Notes: generated by a model not told the origin, from the sequence alone. Numbered from the stretch's first letter, positions 1 to 9,021 are shown. The stretch: 64,000 bases of DNA from Mycolicibacterium neworleansense (GCF_001245615.1 NZ_CWKH01000001.1:1302001-1366000); one strand, 5' to 3'. A program made the numbers and translations.

Positions 1-115
1 CCCGCTGATCAACCCGCCGGCCGACATCCTGTCGAAGCTGAAGTCGTGGTCGGCACTCACCGACGAGCAGACCCAGGAGTTCAACACTCTCTACGCCGCA
101 GTGACCGGAGGCTGA
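1..115 (+). CDS. Polyamine-type ABC transporter substrate-binding protein, C-terminal end (partial)
   Basis: The frame that starts at base 2 is open from the window edge to a TGA at 113-115 and encodes 37 residues ending in LYAAVTGG. Only the C-terminus is visible, so the family is inferred from context: the next two genes are PotB- and PotC-like permeases, and potD-type binding proteins commonly precede them. The sequence fragment alone would not identify it. Confidence 0.6.
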   Translation, partial: PLINPPADILSKLKSWSALTDEQTQEFNTLYAAVTGG

Positions 116-120
116 CGCCG

Positions 121-996
121 ATGGCGGGTGTGGCCACAAGCAGCCGGCAGCGAAGCAAGATCGCTCCCTACCTGATGATCCTGCCGGCGTTGGTGTACCT
201 CGGGATCTTCTTCGTGGTGCCGTTCTTCTCGCTGGCACGGACCTCGTTGTCGACGTCGGGCGGGTCGGTGTATCTGCCGACCCTGGAGTTCGATTGGAAC
301 TTCGGCAATTACACGCACGCGTTCAGCCTGTACCAGGATCAGATACTGCGATCATTCGGCTACGCGCTGGTGGCGACCGTCGTGTGCGCGGTGCTGGCGT
401 TTCCGTTGGCCTACGTGATCGCGTTCAAGGCCGGCCGGTACAAGAACCTCATCCTCGGGCTGGTCATCCTGCCGTTCTTCGTGACCTTCCTGATCCGCAC
501 CATCGCCTGGAAGACGATCCTGGCCGATGACGGACTGGTGGTCAGTGCCCTCGGCTCGATCGGGCTGCTGCCCAGCGAGGGACGGCTGCTCTCGACGAGC
601 TGGGCGGTGATCGGCGGCCTGGTCTACAACTGGATCATCTTCATGATCCTCCCGCTCTACGTGAGCCTGGAGAAGATCGATCCCCGCCTGATCGAGGCAT
701 CCAAGGACCTGTATTCGTCCAACCGGCGCAGCTTCACCAAAGTGATTCTGCCGCTGTCGATGCCGGGTGTGTTGGCCGGCAGCATGCTGGTGTTCATCCC
801 GGCCGTCGGCGACTTCATCAACGCCGACTACCTGGGCAGTACCCAGACCAGCATGATCGGCAATGTGATCCAGAAGCAGTTCCTGGTGGTCAAGGATTAC
901 CCCGCGGCCGCGGCACTCAGCATGGTGCTGATGGCCATCATCCTGGTCGGCGTGCTGCTGTACACCCGAGCACTGGGCACGGAGGATCTGGTATGA
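121..996 (+). CDS. potB: Polyamine-type ABC transporter permease, PotB-like
   Basis: Inner-membrane permease of a spermidine/putrescine-type ABC importer. The ATG at 121 follows a GGAGG at 107-111 that overlaps the end of the upstream gene. An upstream in-frame start at 46 would read through that gene and is rejected. The 291-residue product has about six hydrophobic segments. The ATPase-docking EAA region is the stretch IEASKDLYSSNRRSF followed by a proline/glycine turn (LPLSMPGVL). The 3' end overlaps the next permease by ATGA, showing translational coupling. The substrate is inferred from family resemblance only; other organic cations are possible. Confidence 0.88.
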   Translation: MAGVATSSRQRSKIAPYLMILPALVYLGIFFVVPFFSLARTSLSTSGGSVYLPTLEFDWNFGNYTHAFSLYQDQILRSFGYALVATVVCAVLAFPLAYVIAFKAGRYKNLILGLVILPFFVTFLIRTIAWKTILADDGLVVSALGSIGLLPSEGRLLSTSWAVIGGLVYNWIIFMILPLYVSLEKIDPRLIEASKDLYSSNRRSFTKVILPLSMPGVLAGSMLVFIPAVGDFINADYLGSTQTSMIGNVIQKQFLVVKDYPAAAALSMVLMAIILVGVLLYTRALGTEDLV

Positions 997-1838
997 CAGC
1001 CACCGCGGTCGAGGCCGCCATCAACCCGGCCGAACCTCGAGTCGTCAAGGGCTCGCCCAGATGGGGCGACCTGGTACTGCGACTCGTGGCCGGCGTGGTG
1101 TTGTTGTATCTGTTCCTGCCGATCTTCGTGATCGTGCTGTTCTCGTTCAACAAGCCGGCCGGCAAGTTCAACTACACCTGGCAGGGTTTCACCCTCGACA
1201 ACTGGGCGAACCCGTTCAAATACCCGGCGCTCACCGATGCCCTGAAGCTGAGCCTCAACGTCGCCGCGGTGTCCACGGCCGTTGCCCTGGTGTTGGGCAC
1301 ACTGGTGGCAATCGCGCTGGTGCGTCAACGCTTCCGCGGCCAGAAGGCGGTCGACACCTTCCTGGTGCTCCCGCTGACCGCCCCTGAGGTGGTCATGGGC
1401 GCGTCATTGCTGACGCTGTTCCTCGATTTGGGTTGGGCCACCGGCTACACCACGATTCTGCTGGCCCACATCGGCTTCCAGATCAGCTTCATCGCGATGA
1501 CGGTGCGGGCCCGGGTGCGCGGCTTCGACTGGACTCTCGAAGATGCCTCGATGGATCTCGGCGCGAGTCCGACCCGGACGTTCTTCAAAGTGACTCTGCC
1601 GCTGATCGTTCCGGGCATCGTGGCCGCGGCGATGCTGTCGTTCGCGTTGTCGCTCGACGACTTCATCATCACCTACTTCGTCAGCGGCTCCACGGTCACC
1701 TATCCGCTGTACGTCAACGCGGCGGTCAAGGCTGCCGTACCGCCGCAGATCAACGTGTTGGCCACGGCCATCCTGGTGGTGAGTCTGCTGCTGCTCATGG
1801 CCGGAACGCTCTACCGGCGAAAGCGCATCGACGCCTGA
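993..1838 (+). CDS. potC: Polyamine-type ABC transporter permease, PotC-like
   Basis: Second transmembrane subunit of the same importer, 281 residues. It has an N-terminal cytoplasmic stretch, then a first membrane helix (VVLLYLFLPIFVIVLF) and further helices. The EAA loop reads EDASMDLGASPTRTFFKV and is followed by LPLIVPGI, typical of the PotC side. The start codon lies inside the potB stop (ATGA overlap). No ATPase gene follows in the window, so potA is presumably upstream of the binding-protein gene. Confidence 0.88.
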   Translation: MTATAVEAAINPAEPRVVKGSPRWGDLVLRLVAGVVLLYLFLPIFVIVLFSFNKPAGKFNYTWQGFTLDNWANPFKYPALTDALKLSLNVAAVSTAVALVLGTLVAIALVRQRFRGQKAVDTFLVLPLTAPEVVMGASLLTLFLDLGWATGYTTILLAHIGFQISFIAMTVRARVRGFDWTLEDASMDLGASPTRTFFKVTLPLIVPGIVAAAMLSFALSLDDFIITYFVSGSTVTYPLYVNAAVKAAVPPQINVLATAILVVSLLLLMAGTLYRRKRIDA

Positions 1839-1840
1839 CG

Positions 1841-2197
1841 TCAGGGTGCGTCGAGTTGCACCGTGACGGCCACTTTGCCCTGGCCGTCACGGTGTGCGAC
1901 GGCACGTCCCGTACGGTCGCCGCCGTCGAGGTTCAGCAAGGTGAGCTCGCCGCCCTCCCCGAGGAAGTTGCGCCACCAGTTCTTGCTGTCCGGCGCCATC
2001 ACGTTGATGGTCACCTCGTTGTCGTCGCGCGTCACCGACACCGGAGTCTCGAAAGTGCGGCCCGACCGGCGCCCGGTGTACCGGATGACCACCACACCGT
2101 GGCCGATCCAGCTGCCGAGCACCGGAACTCGGGTGAGGCCGACCGCGACCGTATTGAACCACCGCGCGATCGGGGAATTGAAGATTCCACGTGACAT
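1841..2197 (-). CDS. Small Ddn/DUF385-like nitroreductase-family protein
   Basis: 118 residues from the ATG at 2197. A longer open frame upstream (to 2371) would read antisense through the neighbouring EamA gene and is not used. The N-terminal helix (FNSPIARWFNTVAVGL) leads to YTGRRSGRTFETPVSV. That stretch matches the YTGRKSG-type core of the deazaflavin-dependent nitroreductase/DUF385 split beta-barrel family, which is large in mycobacteria. Later it has WWRNFLGEGGELTL, also usual for the family. An F420-dependent activity is possible but cannot be read from the sequence. It is convergent with potC. Confidence 0.65.
   Translation of the reverse strand: MSRGIFNSPIARWFNTVAVGLTRVPVLGSWIGHGVVVIRYTGRRSGRTFETPVSVTRDDNEVTINVMAPDSKNWWRNFLGEGGELTLLNLDGGDRTGRAVAHRDGQGKVAVTVQLDAP
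1859..1894. terminator. Perfect 14-bp hairpin at the convergent 3' ends of potC and the next gene
   Basis: CACCGTGACGGCCA at 1859-1872 pairs exactly with TGGCCGTCACGGTG at 1881-1894 across an 8-nt loop. It lies within the last codons of the minus-strand gene and 20 bases past the potC stop. There is no clear T-run. A bidirectional transcript-end structure that is also coding is an inference. Confidence 0.5.
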
Positions 2198-2216
2198 TGG
2201 CGCCAGCGTAGCCCGA

Positions 2217-3089
2217 TCAGCCGATCTCGGCAGGGACGGGCGTGGCACGCGCTCCGGTGCGCGCCGCGCCGATCCCGGCGGCCACCACCAGGCAGATGCC
2301 GAGCGCGGCGGCCGGCGCCGGAATCTGGTGCAGCAGGACGAAGCCGACCAGCATCGCGAACGCGGGTTCAAGCGCCATCAGCGTGCCGAACGCCGCGGTG
2401 CTCAGATACCGCAGCGCAGACATCTCCAGTGCGAACGGGACCACCGGCAACAGGATCGCCAGACCCACACCGATGAGCAGCAACTGTGGCGTCAGCTGGG
2501 GAAACACCGACGGCCCGACAACCGCTGAGCCGACCAGCCCGGCCACCGGCATGGACACCCCCAGACCCTTGATGCCGGCCACCTCGTCACCGACCCGTTG
2601 TGTCAGCAGGATGTAGCCGGCCCAGCACAGCGCCGCGCTCAGCGCGTAGAGCACACCGATGAGGTCGACGTCGCCCGTCCAGGGCTCGGTGAGCAGCACG
2701 ACGCCGGTCGCCGCCAGCCCGGGCCACAGAATCCGGTTGCGCCCCTTCCCGTGCGCGACTGCCACCCCGAGCGGGCCCAGGAATTCCAGGGCGCTGGCCG
2801 TGCCGAGCGGGATACGGGACAGCGCCGCCATGAACAGCATCGTCACCCCGGCGGTGACCACACCGAGTGCGACACAGGTCCAGAATGCGGATCTGGTGAA
2901 CGCCGAAGGCCTCGGTCGCACGATCACGAGCATCAGCACGCCGGCCCAAGCCAGACGCAGCCACGCGGCACCCTCGGCCCCGATGTCGTCGATCAGGCCG
3001 ACAGCAACCGCCAGCCCGATCTGCACGCACAGCATCGAGGCCATCGCCATCAGCGCACCGGTGCGCGCGGGATGTGCGGCCTCGGTCAC
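2217..3089 (-). CDS. EamA/DMT-family membrane exporter, RhtA-like
   Basis: 290 residues with about ten hydrophobic segments and the internal duplication typical of EamA drug/metabolite transporters. The resemblance is closest to RhtA-type amino acid exporters ([18 protein letters not shown] in the first half, [21 protein letters not shown] in the second). The start is a GTG that overlaps the TGA of the TetR gene by 4 bp (GTGA). The two are therefore one operon, and the regulator probably controls the exporter. The substrate is unknown. Confidence 0.85.
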   Translation of the reverse strand: MTEAAHPARTGALMAMASMLCVQIGLAVAVGLIDDIGAEGAAWLRLAWAGVLMLVIVRPRPSAFTRSAFWTCVALGVVTAGVTMLFMAALSRIPLGTASALEFLGPLGVAVAHGKGRNRILWPGLAATGVVLLTEPWTGDVDLIGVLYALSAALCWAGYILLTQRVGDEVAGIKGLGVSMPVAGLVGSAVVGPSVFPQLTPQLLLIGVGLAILLPVVPFALEMSALRYLSTAAFGTLMALEPAFAMLVGFVLLHQIPAPAAALGICLVVAAGIGAARTGARATPVPAEIG

Positions 3090-3706
3090 AAGTTGTTCCC
3101 CTTGGGGACAACGATGTTGGCCAGCACCATGCGGAGAAACGGCCGGTAGACCGCCTGATCGTCGAGCAAGCTGTTCAGCGTGACGCCATCATTGGCGGCC
3201 AGGATGACCCGGGCCAGATCCACCGCCGGAATGCTCACGTGGCCGCCCAACCGCGCAGCACCCTTGGAGATGTAGTCGGCGAGGGCACGAACCGTCTCCT
3301 CCCGCTGTGCGGCCACGCGCTCGCGTGCTTCGGGATTACGCAGCAGGAACAGCGTGTACTCCGAGCCCAGGACGGCCCGGTCCGGCCCCTCGGCGGTGAC
3401 CAGGTCCCGCCAGCGGTCGCCGAGTTCGTCGGCGTCGAGATCGTCGAGCCGGTGAAACGTGGCGATGACATCGGCGAAGCCGTCGAGGAATTGTTGGCGC
3501 TGCCGTTCGACCACTGCCAGGAACAACTCGGCCTTGCTCCCGAAGTGGGAGTAGATGGCGCCGCGGGTGTATCCCCCGACCTCGGCGATGTCCTCGAGCG
3601 CTGCCCCGTCAAACCCCTTGCGCGCAAACACCTCCTCGGCAGCATCCAGCAGGACGTTGCGCGTGTGCTCCAAGCGGCGTTGCTTGGTCCAGCGTTCGGC
3701 CATCAC
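3086..3706 (-). CDS. TetR-family transcriptional regulator
   Basis: 206 residues (205 if the ATG at 3703 is used instead of the GTG at 3706). The N-terminal helix-turn-helix spans roughly residues 30-62 and contains [20 protein letters not shown], a textbook TetR recognition helix. The C-terminal ligand domain is all-helical and variable. It is the first gene of the exporter operon and is divergent from the Rieske oxygenase operon across a 364-bp gap that holds a palindrome. It may control one or both sides. The ligand is unknown. Confidence 0.93.
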   Translation of the reverse strand: MMAERWTKQRRLEHTRNVLLDAAEEVFARKGFDGAALEDIAEVGGYTRGAIYSHFGSKAELFLAVVERQRQQFLDGFADVIATFHRLDDLDADELGDRWRDLVTAEGPDRAVLGSEYTLFLLRNPEARERVAAQREETVRALADYISKGAARLGGHVSIPAVDLARVILAANDGVTLNSLLDDQAVYRPFLRMVLANIVVPKGNNL

Positions 3707-3927
3707 CCCATCCTGTCAAAGGTCAGCGCAGTTGTGTCGACATGGTCCAGCCAGCAGTGGGACCAGTGCGCCACCGAGTGCCGGTGCGGCGGAACACACC
3801 TGCGCCGCCTCGGCCGAGACGGGTGGTCCACAGGCTCTCAGAGCCTGGCCTTGACGGCTCGTGCAGCAAAGCTGGGCGCACGTCACCTATTGCTCCACGC
3901 TTTCGGCCGTGAGCGCCACATCCCGTC

Positions 3928-3952
3928 TATATTCATTCTTGTATTGAATATA
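3928..3952. promoter_or_regulatory. Operator-like palindrome in the 3707-4070 intergenic region
   Basis: TATATTCA at 3928-3935 and TGAATATA at 3945-3952 form a perfect 8-bp inverted repeat with a 9-nt spacer. Copies of CGTCTAT lie at both edges (3924-3930 and 3953-3959). This AT-rich island sits in GC-rich DNA, about 120 bp upstream of the Rieske gene start and 220 bp upstream of the divergent TetR start. That suggests an operator, with the TetR protein an obvious candidate. I see no gene in the rest of 3707-4070. Confidence 0.55.
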
Positions 3953-4070
3953 CGTCTATGTATAGTAGTGATCGCAGTCACAGCCACTCACCGAGGCGCC
4001 GACAGAGCCGGGCGTCCCCGGCCGTCGGCGACACCTCACCGCCCACAATTCGATCGAGGAGGTCCTGCCC

Positions 4071-5426
4071 GTGCAGACAGCACGCCCCGGAGATTGGGTC
4101 GAGAACGCCACCTGCCTGGACGACATCGCACCCGATGCGTATCGGATGGAGATTCCGACGAGCCGTTACGTCGCGCCGGAATTCGTTGCCCAGGAGCGTG
4201 ATTCGATCTGGAAGAAAGTCTGGCAGGTGGTAGGCCGAGCCGACGAGTTGATCAAGGCCGGCGACTGGAAGCAGTACCAGATCTTCGATCAGTCCTACCT
4301 CATCGTGCGGGGCAAGGACGACAGGATCCGGGGTTTCGTCAATGCCTGCCGCCATCGGGGCAATGTGCTGTGCCGCGAGGCGCGCGGAAACGCGAAGCGC
4401 GGCTTTCTGTGCCAGTACCACCTGTGGTCCTACGACCTGGACGGTCGCCTCAAGGGCATGTTGCGTGAAGCGCTGGCCGGGCCGATCGACAAGGACACCC
4501 ACGGACTCATCGAGGTCTCGGTGGATACTTTCGCCGGATTCGTGTTCCTCAACCCGGATCCGGATGCGGCGCCCCTGGCGGACTTCATCGGCGACGAGGT
4601 CGCCACGATGCTGGCGCCCTACCACCTCGACGAGATGGTCACCGTGATGGACGTGACCGAGGCCATCGACTGCAACTGGAAGGTCGTCCTCGACGCCTTT
4701 CAGGAGGGCTATCACATCAACGGCATACACCCGCAACTGTTGCGAGTGATCAACATCGACCCCGCCACCAGTCGGTACCGGTTCTTCGAGCAGCACAGCG
4801 TGTCGATGGCACCGTTCGACGTCGTCGGCGCCACCCCGGAACAGCAGGTCGACGGCATCATGGACCTTCCCGAGACGTTCCCGTCCACTGTCGCGGTGAT
4901 CCCCCGGTTCTCCGAACTCGTCGCCGAATACCGCGGCGACGACGGCACGTTGACATTCCCCGACGGGGTCACCGCCCGCACTCTGCTGCAGAGGGCGACG
5001 CGAGACACCTTGACCGCCATGGGACTTGACGTCAGCGGGCTGACAGATGCGCAGATGAGCGACAACCACGGCTGGGTATGGTTCCCGAACTTCTTCATGA
5101 CCATCCGCGCCGGCGAAGCGCACATCATCATGTCACTGCCCCACCCCGACGGGGATCCCAACCGCTGCATCTGGCACGTCGCGAGCTACATGTGGTTGCC
5201 GGACGAGGCGAAAGCCGCCTTCACCGCTGAACCGATCGTCGTCGACGAGGCGGGCAGCTACAAGTATTTCGAAGCACTGCAACAAGATTACGAGCAGATG
5301 CCCCGCCAGCAGATCGGATTGCGCAATACCGCGCTCAAACACATGGCGTTGGTCAAGGAGGAAGTGGTGATCGCCCATTTCCATGCGGTCGTTGACAAGT
5401 ACCTGGAGTCAGCCGGCACCCACTGA
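4071..5426 (+). CDS. Rieske non-heme iron oxygenase, alpha (catalytic) subunit
   Basis: 451 residues from a GTG with AGGAGG at 4057-4062. The Rieske cluster ligands are C93-x-H95 and C114-x2-H117. The mononuclear iron site is in EGYHINGIH (H215, H220; the Asp ligand would be further downstream). This is the arrangement of aromatic-ring-hydroxylating dioxygenase alpha subunits. They use electrons from a reductase and ferredoxin to oxidise an aromatic or alicyclic substrate, or to demethylate one. No reductase gene is adjacent. The next gene overlaps by one base (TGATG). The substrate cannot be inferred. Confidence 0.9.
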   Translation: MQTARPGDWVENATCLDDIAPDAYRMEIPTSRYVAPEFVAQERDSIWKKVWQVVGRADELIKAGDWKQYQIFDQSYLIVRGKDDRIRGFVNACRHRGNVLCREARGNAKRGFLCQYHLWSYDLDGRLKGMLREALAGPIDKDTHGLIEVSVDTFAGFVFLNPDPDAAPLADFIGDEVATMLAPYHLDEMVTVMDVTEAIDCNWKVVLDAFQEGYHINGIHPQLLRVINIDPATSRYRFFEQHSVSMAPFDVVGATPEQQVDGIMDLPETFPSTVAVIPRFSELVAEYRGDDGTLTFPDGVTARTLLQRATRDTLTAMGLDVSGLTDAQMSDNHGWVWFPNFFMTIRAGEAHIIMSLPHPDGDPNRCIWHVASYMWLPDEAKAAFTAEPIVVDEAGSYKYFEALQQDYEQMPRQQIGLRNTALKHMALVKEEVVIAHFHAVVDKYLESAGTH

Positions 5427-5935
5427 TGATCGACCAGGTTGCGAAACATACTACAGAACAGGAGTTTTCGTTGAAGCATGTCAGTGAGGTGGTCCACGAT
5501 CACAATGGGCGCAGCCGTGCGGCGGTGCAGTACGCGGTCACCACCAAGCAACTCGTGGACGCCGCCAAACAACCCGGCTTCGGGGTCGAGGGCTGGGCAC
5601 CGCTGGCGGACCTGGTGGCCGTCGACGAGTTCGAGCGGGTCGGCAATTTCAAAGAGGTGATGAATTGGGAGCAGTACACCGACTTCCTCACCAACTGGGC
5701 CACCGCGTCGGAATGGGACGGCTTGTTCAAACGAGTCAGCGAGGTCGACGGCGTGGTGTTCCTCGAGCTCGAGGAACGCACCAAGATGGGTGATTTCGAG
5801 TCGGTGGTGAACTCGGTCTCGGTGTATGAGTTCACCACCGAGGACAAGATCCGTCACATCGACGTGTACCTGCAGATGGCGTTGCCGAACACCGAGATGC
5901 TGACGAGCTACGAGGGGGTCGAGATCGCGGACTGA
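5426..5935 (+). CDS. Protein coupled to the Rieske oxygenase, possible NTF2/SnoaL-like or small subunit
   Basis: 169 residues, with the start overlapping the Rieske gene stop (TGATG), so the two are co-translated. An internal start at 5471 (preceded by GGAG) would begin at the conserved-looking KHVSEVVHD and may be the true one. The pattern (WEQYTDFLTNWATASEWDGLF, then alternating beta strands such as VVFLELEERTKM and VNSVSVYEFT, then KIRHIDVYLQM) fits a cone-shaped NTF2-like fold, the fold of oxygenase beta subunits and SnoaL proteins. A role as oxygenase partner is inference. Confidence 0.6.
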   Translation: MIDQVAKHTTEQEFSLKHVSEVVHDHNGRSRAAVQYAVTTKQLVDAAKQPGFGVEGWAPLADLVAVDEFERVGNFKEVMNWEQYTDFLTNWATASEWDGLFKRVSEVDGVVFLELEERTKMGDFESVVNSVSVYEFTTEDKIRHIDVYLQMALPNTEMLTSYEGVEIAD

Positions 5936-6018
5936 GCAACCAGTGGAGTTTGCTCAGTGCTCACGGAACTGACACCTTCCGATGCCACGGTGACCAGGTG
6001 CGGAGCGAACCCGGCCAG

Positions 6019-6465
6019 GTGTCCACGGCCGAGCGGTTTCACCGGATCTGTGTCCAGGTGGTTCGGCGCCTGCCCGCGCCGCTGAATTCGCTCGTAGCGC
6101 CCACATTCCTCGGCTTCGTGGTGATCAACAGCTTCACCTTCGGCGTCGATCTGGCGATTCTGACGGTCCTGCACGGGGTGTTGCGGCTGCCTCTGCCACT
6201 CGCGGTCACCCTCGGGTATGCCGGAGCATTCGGCCTCGCGTATTACCTGAACCGGACACTGAACTTCCGCTCGCACGCTGCCGTCGGTCCTCAGCTCACG
6301 GTGTATGTGGTGGCGGTCGTGATCAACTACCTGGCGTTCATCCTCGGGGTATCCAGCGGGCTGGCGGCCCTCGGTGTCGAGTACCACCTGGCCCGGATCG
6401 TCGCAGGCGGCTGCGAGGCGGTCTTCATGTACAGCGCCATGCGGTGGGTCGTGTTTCGCCGCTGA
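6019..6465 (+). CDS. GtrA-family membrane protein
   Basis: 148 residues from the GTG at 6019; an in-frame start at 5950 is possible but its extension is not hydrophobic or conserved-looking. Four membrane helices run through FLGFVVINSFTFGVDLAIL, LPLAVTLGYAGAFGLAYYL, LTVYVVAVVINYLAFIL and the C-terminal segment, with the family motif YYLNRTLNFR after helix 2. GtrA proteins are thought to flip lipid-linked sugars for cell-wall or surface-polymer glycosylation. No partner glycosyltransferase lies next to it. Confidence 0.85.
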   Translation: MSTAERFHRICVQVVRRLPAPLNSLVAPTFLGFVVINSFTFGVDLAILTVLHGVLRLPLPLAVTLGYAGAFGLAYYLNRTLNFRSHAAVGPQLTVYVVAVVINYLAFILGVSSGLAALGVEYHLARIVAGGCEAVFMYSAMRWVVFRR

Positions 6466-6483
6466 CGGCGCCCGTGCGTCAGC
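6461..6483. terminator. Short hairpin between convergent gtrA and monooxygenase genes
   Basis: GCTGACG at 6461-6467 pairs with CGTCAGC at 6477-6483 across a 9-nt loop, spanning the 13-bp gap between two convergent stop codons. It is short and has no T-run, so terminator function is a guess from its position. Confidence 0.35.
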
Positions 6484-7849
6484 CGGCCAGAGATTCGGCG
6501 AGGTCGCGGTAGCCTGCTGCCCGGTGCGACTCGGGCAGCCGTGGACCACGTCCGAACAGCTTGTTGCGCAACGTGCCCTCCCCATAGGAGGTCTTGTACA
6601 GCCCGCGTCGCTGCAATTCCGGCACCACGTGATCGACGAAATCGACGAACGAACCGGGAGTGATCACGTTGGTCAGGTTGAAGCCGTCGACATCGGTCTC
6701 CTCGAACCACTCCTGCAGCTCGTCGGCGACTTTCGTGGGCGACCCGACGGTGAAGCCGCCCTCCGCGTCGATCGATTTCGAGTCGATGAAGTCACGCAAT
6801 GTCCACTGTCCCTGACCGAACGTCTCCACCGAGGACTTCAGGAACTCATTGTCGGTCACCGCCACCGGATCATCGAGGTCGAAACGTGAGAGGTCCGTAC
6901 CCAGCCACCCGGACCACAGCGCCAACGTCCCTTCCGGATCCGTATACCGCCGAAACTCGTCGTAGCGGGCTTGCGCGGCCTGTTCGGTCGCCCCGGTCAC
7001 CACCACATGCCCGTTCACGATCTTGACGTCGTAGGGGTCACGGCCGGCCGCTGCCGCCCGGCTACGGATATCGGCCACCGCCTCGCGCAACAGGTCCTTG
7101 GTCGGCGCCCCGATGAAGATCACCTCTGCGTTCTCCGCCCCGAACTGGCGGCCACGATTCGACGCTCCGGCCTGATAGAGCACCGGGGTGCGCTGCGGCG
7201 ACGGTTCGCACAGATGGATGCCGGGCACGCGAAAATGCTTGCCGTCATGGGCGATCGGGTGCACCTTGGCCGGATCGGCATAGGCCGGCCGTCCCGGCGC
7301 GGTGCCCACCGCATCGTCCTCCCACGAACCCTCCCACAACTTGTACAACACCTCGGTGTACTCATCGGCGATGTCGTAACGGTCGGCATGCGGGACGATG
7401 GTGTCCAGACCGTGGTTCCGCGCCGCACTCTCCAGGTACCCCGTGACGATGTTCCACCCGACCCGCCCTTTGGTCAGGTGATCCAGCGTGGACATCCGGC
7501 GGGCGAACGAGTACGGGTGCTCGAACGAGGTGGCTGCCGTGATGCCGAAGCCCAGATCGGTTGTCACAGTCGCCATTGCGGGCACCACAAGCAGCGGATC
7601 GTTCACCGGCACCTGGGCGCCTGCGCGCAGCGCGGCCGCCGGACCTCCCCCGTACACGTCGTAGATTCCGAGCACATCGGCGATGAACAGGCCGTCGAAC
7701 AGGCCGCGCTCGAGCAACCTGGCCAGGTCCAGCCAGTAGCCGATGTCCTTGTAGCGCGCCGCCTGTGAGTCCGGGTGCCGCCAGGTACCGGCCACGATGT
7801 GGGCCACACAGTTCATATCGAACGCATTGAGCACGATCTGGCGTGTCAC
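6479..7849 (-). CDS. FMN-dependent monooxygenase of the NtaA/SnaA/DszA (LLM flavin) family
   Basis: 456 residues from the GTG at 7849, which has GGAGG about ten bases upstream; a frame extension to 7915 lacks such a site. Features seen include IVLNAFDMNC at the start and SFEHPYSFARRMSTLDHLTKGRVGWN, the family signature. Further on is ESAARNHG, and near the C-terminal third PVLYQAGASNRGR, a flavin-phosphate-binding segment of this clade. These enzymes take reduced FMN from a separate reductase and oxidise chelators, sulfones or similar substrates. The gene stands alone and no flavin reductase is nearby. Confidence 0.88.
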   Translation of the reverse strand: MTRQIVLNAFDMNCVAHIVAGTWRHPDSQAARYKDIGYWLDLARLLERGLFDGLFIADVLGIYDVYGGGPAAALRAGAQVPVNDPLLVVPAMATVTTDLGFGITAATSFEHPYSFARRMSTLDHLTKGRVGWNIVTGYLESAARNHGLDTIVPHADRYDIADEYTEVLYKLWEGSWEDDAVGTAPGRPAYADPAKVHPIAHDGKHFRVPGIHLCEPSPQRTPVLYQAGASNRGRQFGAENAEVIFIGAPTKDLLREAVADIRSRAAAAGRDPYDVKIVNGHVVVTGATEQAAQARYDEFRRYTDPEGTLALWSGWLGTDLSRFDLDDPVAVTDNEFLKSSVETFGQGQWTLRDFIDSKSIDAEGGFTVGSPTKVADELQEWFEETDVDGFNLTNVITPGSFVDFVDHVVPELQRRGLYKTSYGEGTLRNKLFGRGPRLPESHRAAGYRDLAESLAG

Positions 7850-7950
7850 GGTAGACCTCCGGCAAACAGGGCACGGGCTGACGAATCTCCCGCGGGCGGC
7901 GAAACTATCCGCCAACCCGCACGCCGAAACAAGGGATCAAATCCGGTCGA

Positions 7951-9021
7951 TCAAAACCGCGTTACGAATTCGGCCAGGACGTCGGTCACCGCGGCGATGG
8001 CGCTTCGTGAGATCACCTCGTAGCCGTGCGTACTGAGGGTGGGCAGGCACAACAGCCCGGCCTGGGGCGAGAGCCCGGAAGCTTTCGTGTGTGACGCATC
8101 AGACTCGAAGGCGCCGAGCACCGCGGCCTGTGGCGAATAACCGAGCTCCCGTGCGATTTCACACAGGCGATCGGCTACGCCTTTGTCATACACGCACTGC
8201 GCGTCGCTGTACGCCACTATCGGCCCGCCGGTAACCGTTGTGCCGTACTCCGCCTCGGTCGGTCCGACTTCCACCGCCAGCGTGAGATCCCCGGGCAGGG
8301 TCCGGCAGGCGTGGGCCGCTCCGACCCCGCCGACCTCTTCGTTCGTCGTGAAAACCAGGTACAGGTCGCCGGCCGGGCCCCGGCCGGTGTCACGCAGCCG
8401 GCGGGCGAGCAGGATCAGGGCGAGTACGGCGGCACGATCGTCCATGAAATAGCAGCCGACATACTCGCCCACCTCGATCAGTTCACGCTTGCTCCGATCG
8501 ATGCAGACCCTGGTGCCCGGCCCGACCCCCGCCTTGGCCAACTGTTCGGGCTCCAGGCCGGTGAATACGTAGACGTCTGGCCAATCCAGCGCCTTGTCAC
8601 CCTGGTCCGGCTTGGTCTGCCAGACGTGCTGGGTCTCCTGGGTGGTGTGCTCTGAGCCCAAAGCGAGGACTCCGCACAGGGTTTCGTCGTTGCCCAGAAT
8701 CGCGACCGGGCCCAGACCGAAATTGGCCGGGTACATCGTGCCCAGCGGGGTCAGTCGCAGCGTGCCGTCCGGCTCGATTCGTTTGACGAGCATGGACAGT
8801 TCATCTAGGTGGGCCAGCACCCGGGTGGTCGCGGCGTCTTGCTCTGATCCTTTGATGAGCGCGACAAGGTTACCGGCGGCGTCGGTCGAGAGTCCGTCGA
8901 CGAGGTGTTCCAATTCTCGGCGGCAGACCGCGCGAACCTGGTCTTCCTGGCCGCAGGGCCCGTATGCCGACAAGAGTTCCTGCAACAGCGCACGTTCGAA
9001 CCCGTCATTCAGCTCGGCCAC
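7951..9021 (-). CDS. M42-family metallo-aminopeptidase
   Basis: 356 residues from a GTG. The co-catalytic metal motifs of M42 (FrvX/glutamyl aminopeptidase-like) enzymes are visible: AHLDE (H71, D73), YFMDDRAA for the bridging Asp, FTTNEEVGGVG for the catalytic Glu, VEVGPTEAEY for the next ligand and LSTHGYE for the C-terminal His. The length is normal for the family. These are cytosolic, usually dodecameric peptidases that trim short peptides. There is no obvious operon partner; the thioesterase gene upstream is separated by 54 bases. Confidence 0.85.
   Translation of the reverse strand: MAELNDGFERALLQELLSAYGPCGQEDQVRAVCRRELEHLVDGLSTDAAGNLVALIKGSEQDAATTRVLAHLDELSMLVKRIEPDGTLRLTPLGTMYPANFGLGPVAILGNDETLCGVLALGSEHTTQETQHVWQTKPDQGDKALDWPDVYVFTGLEPEQLAKAGVGPGTRVCIDRSKRELIEVGEYVGCYFMDDRAAVLALILLARRLRDTGRGPAGDLYLVFTTNEEVGGVGAAHACRTLPGDLTLAVEVGPTEAEYGTTVTGGPIVAYSDAQCVYDKGVADRLCEIARELGYSPQAAVLGAFESDASHTKASGLSPQAGLLCLPTLSTHGYEVISRSAIAAVTDVLAEFVTRF

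Noticed and set aside
3074..4201. A 375-codon plus-strand frame over the TetR gene and the intergenic region
   Set aside because: It overlaps the well-supported TetR gene and the start of the Rieske gene in other frames and has no recognisable motif.
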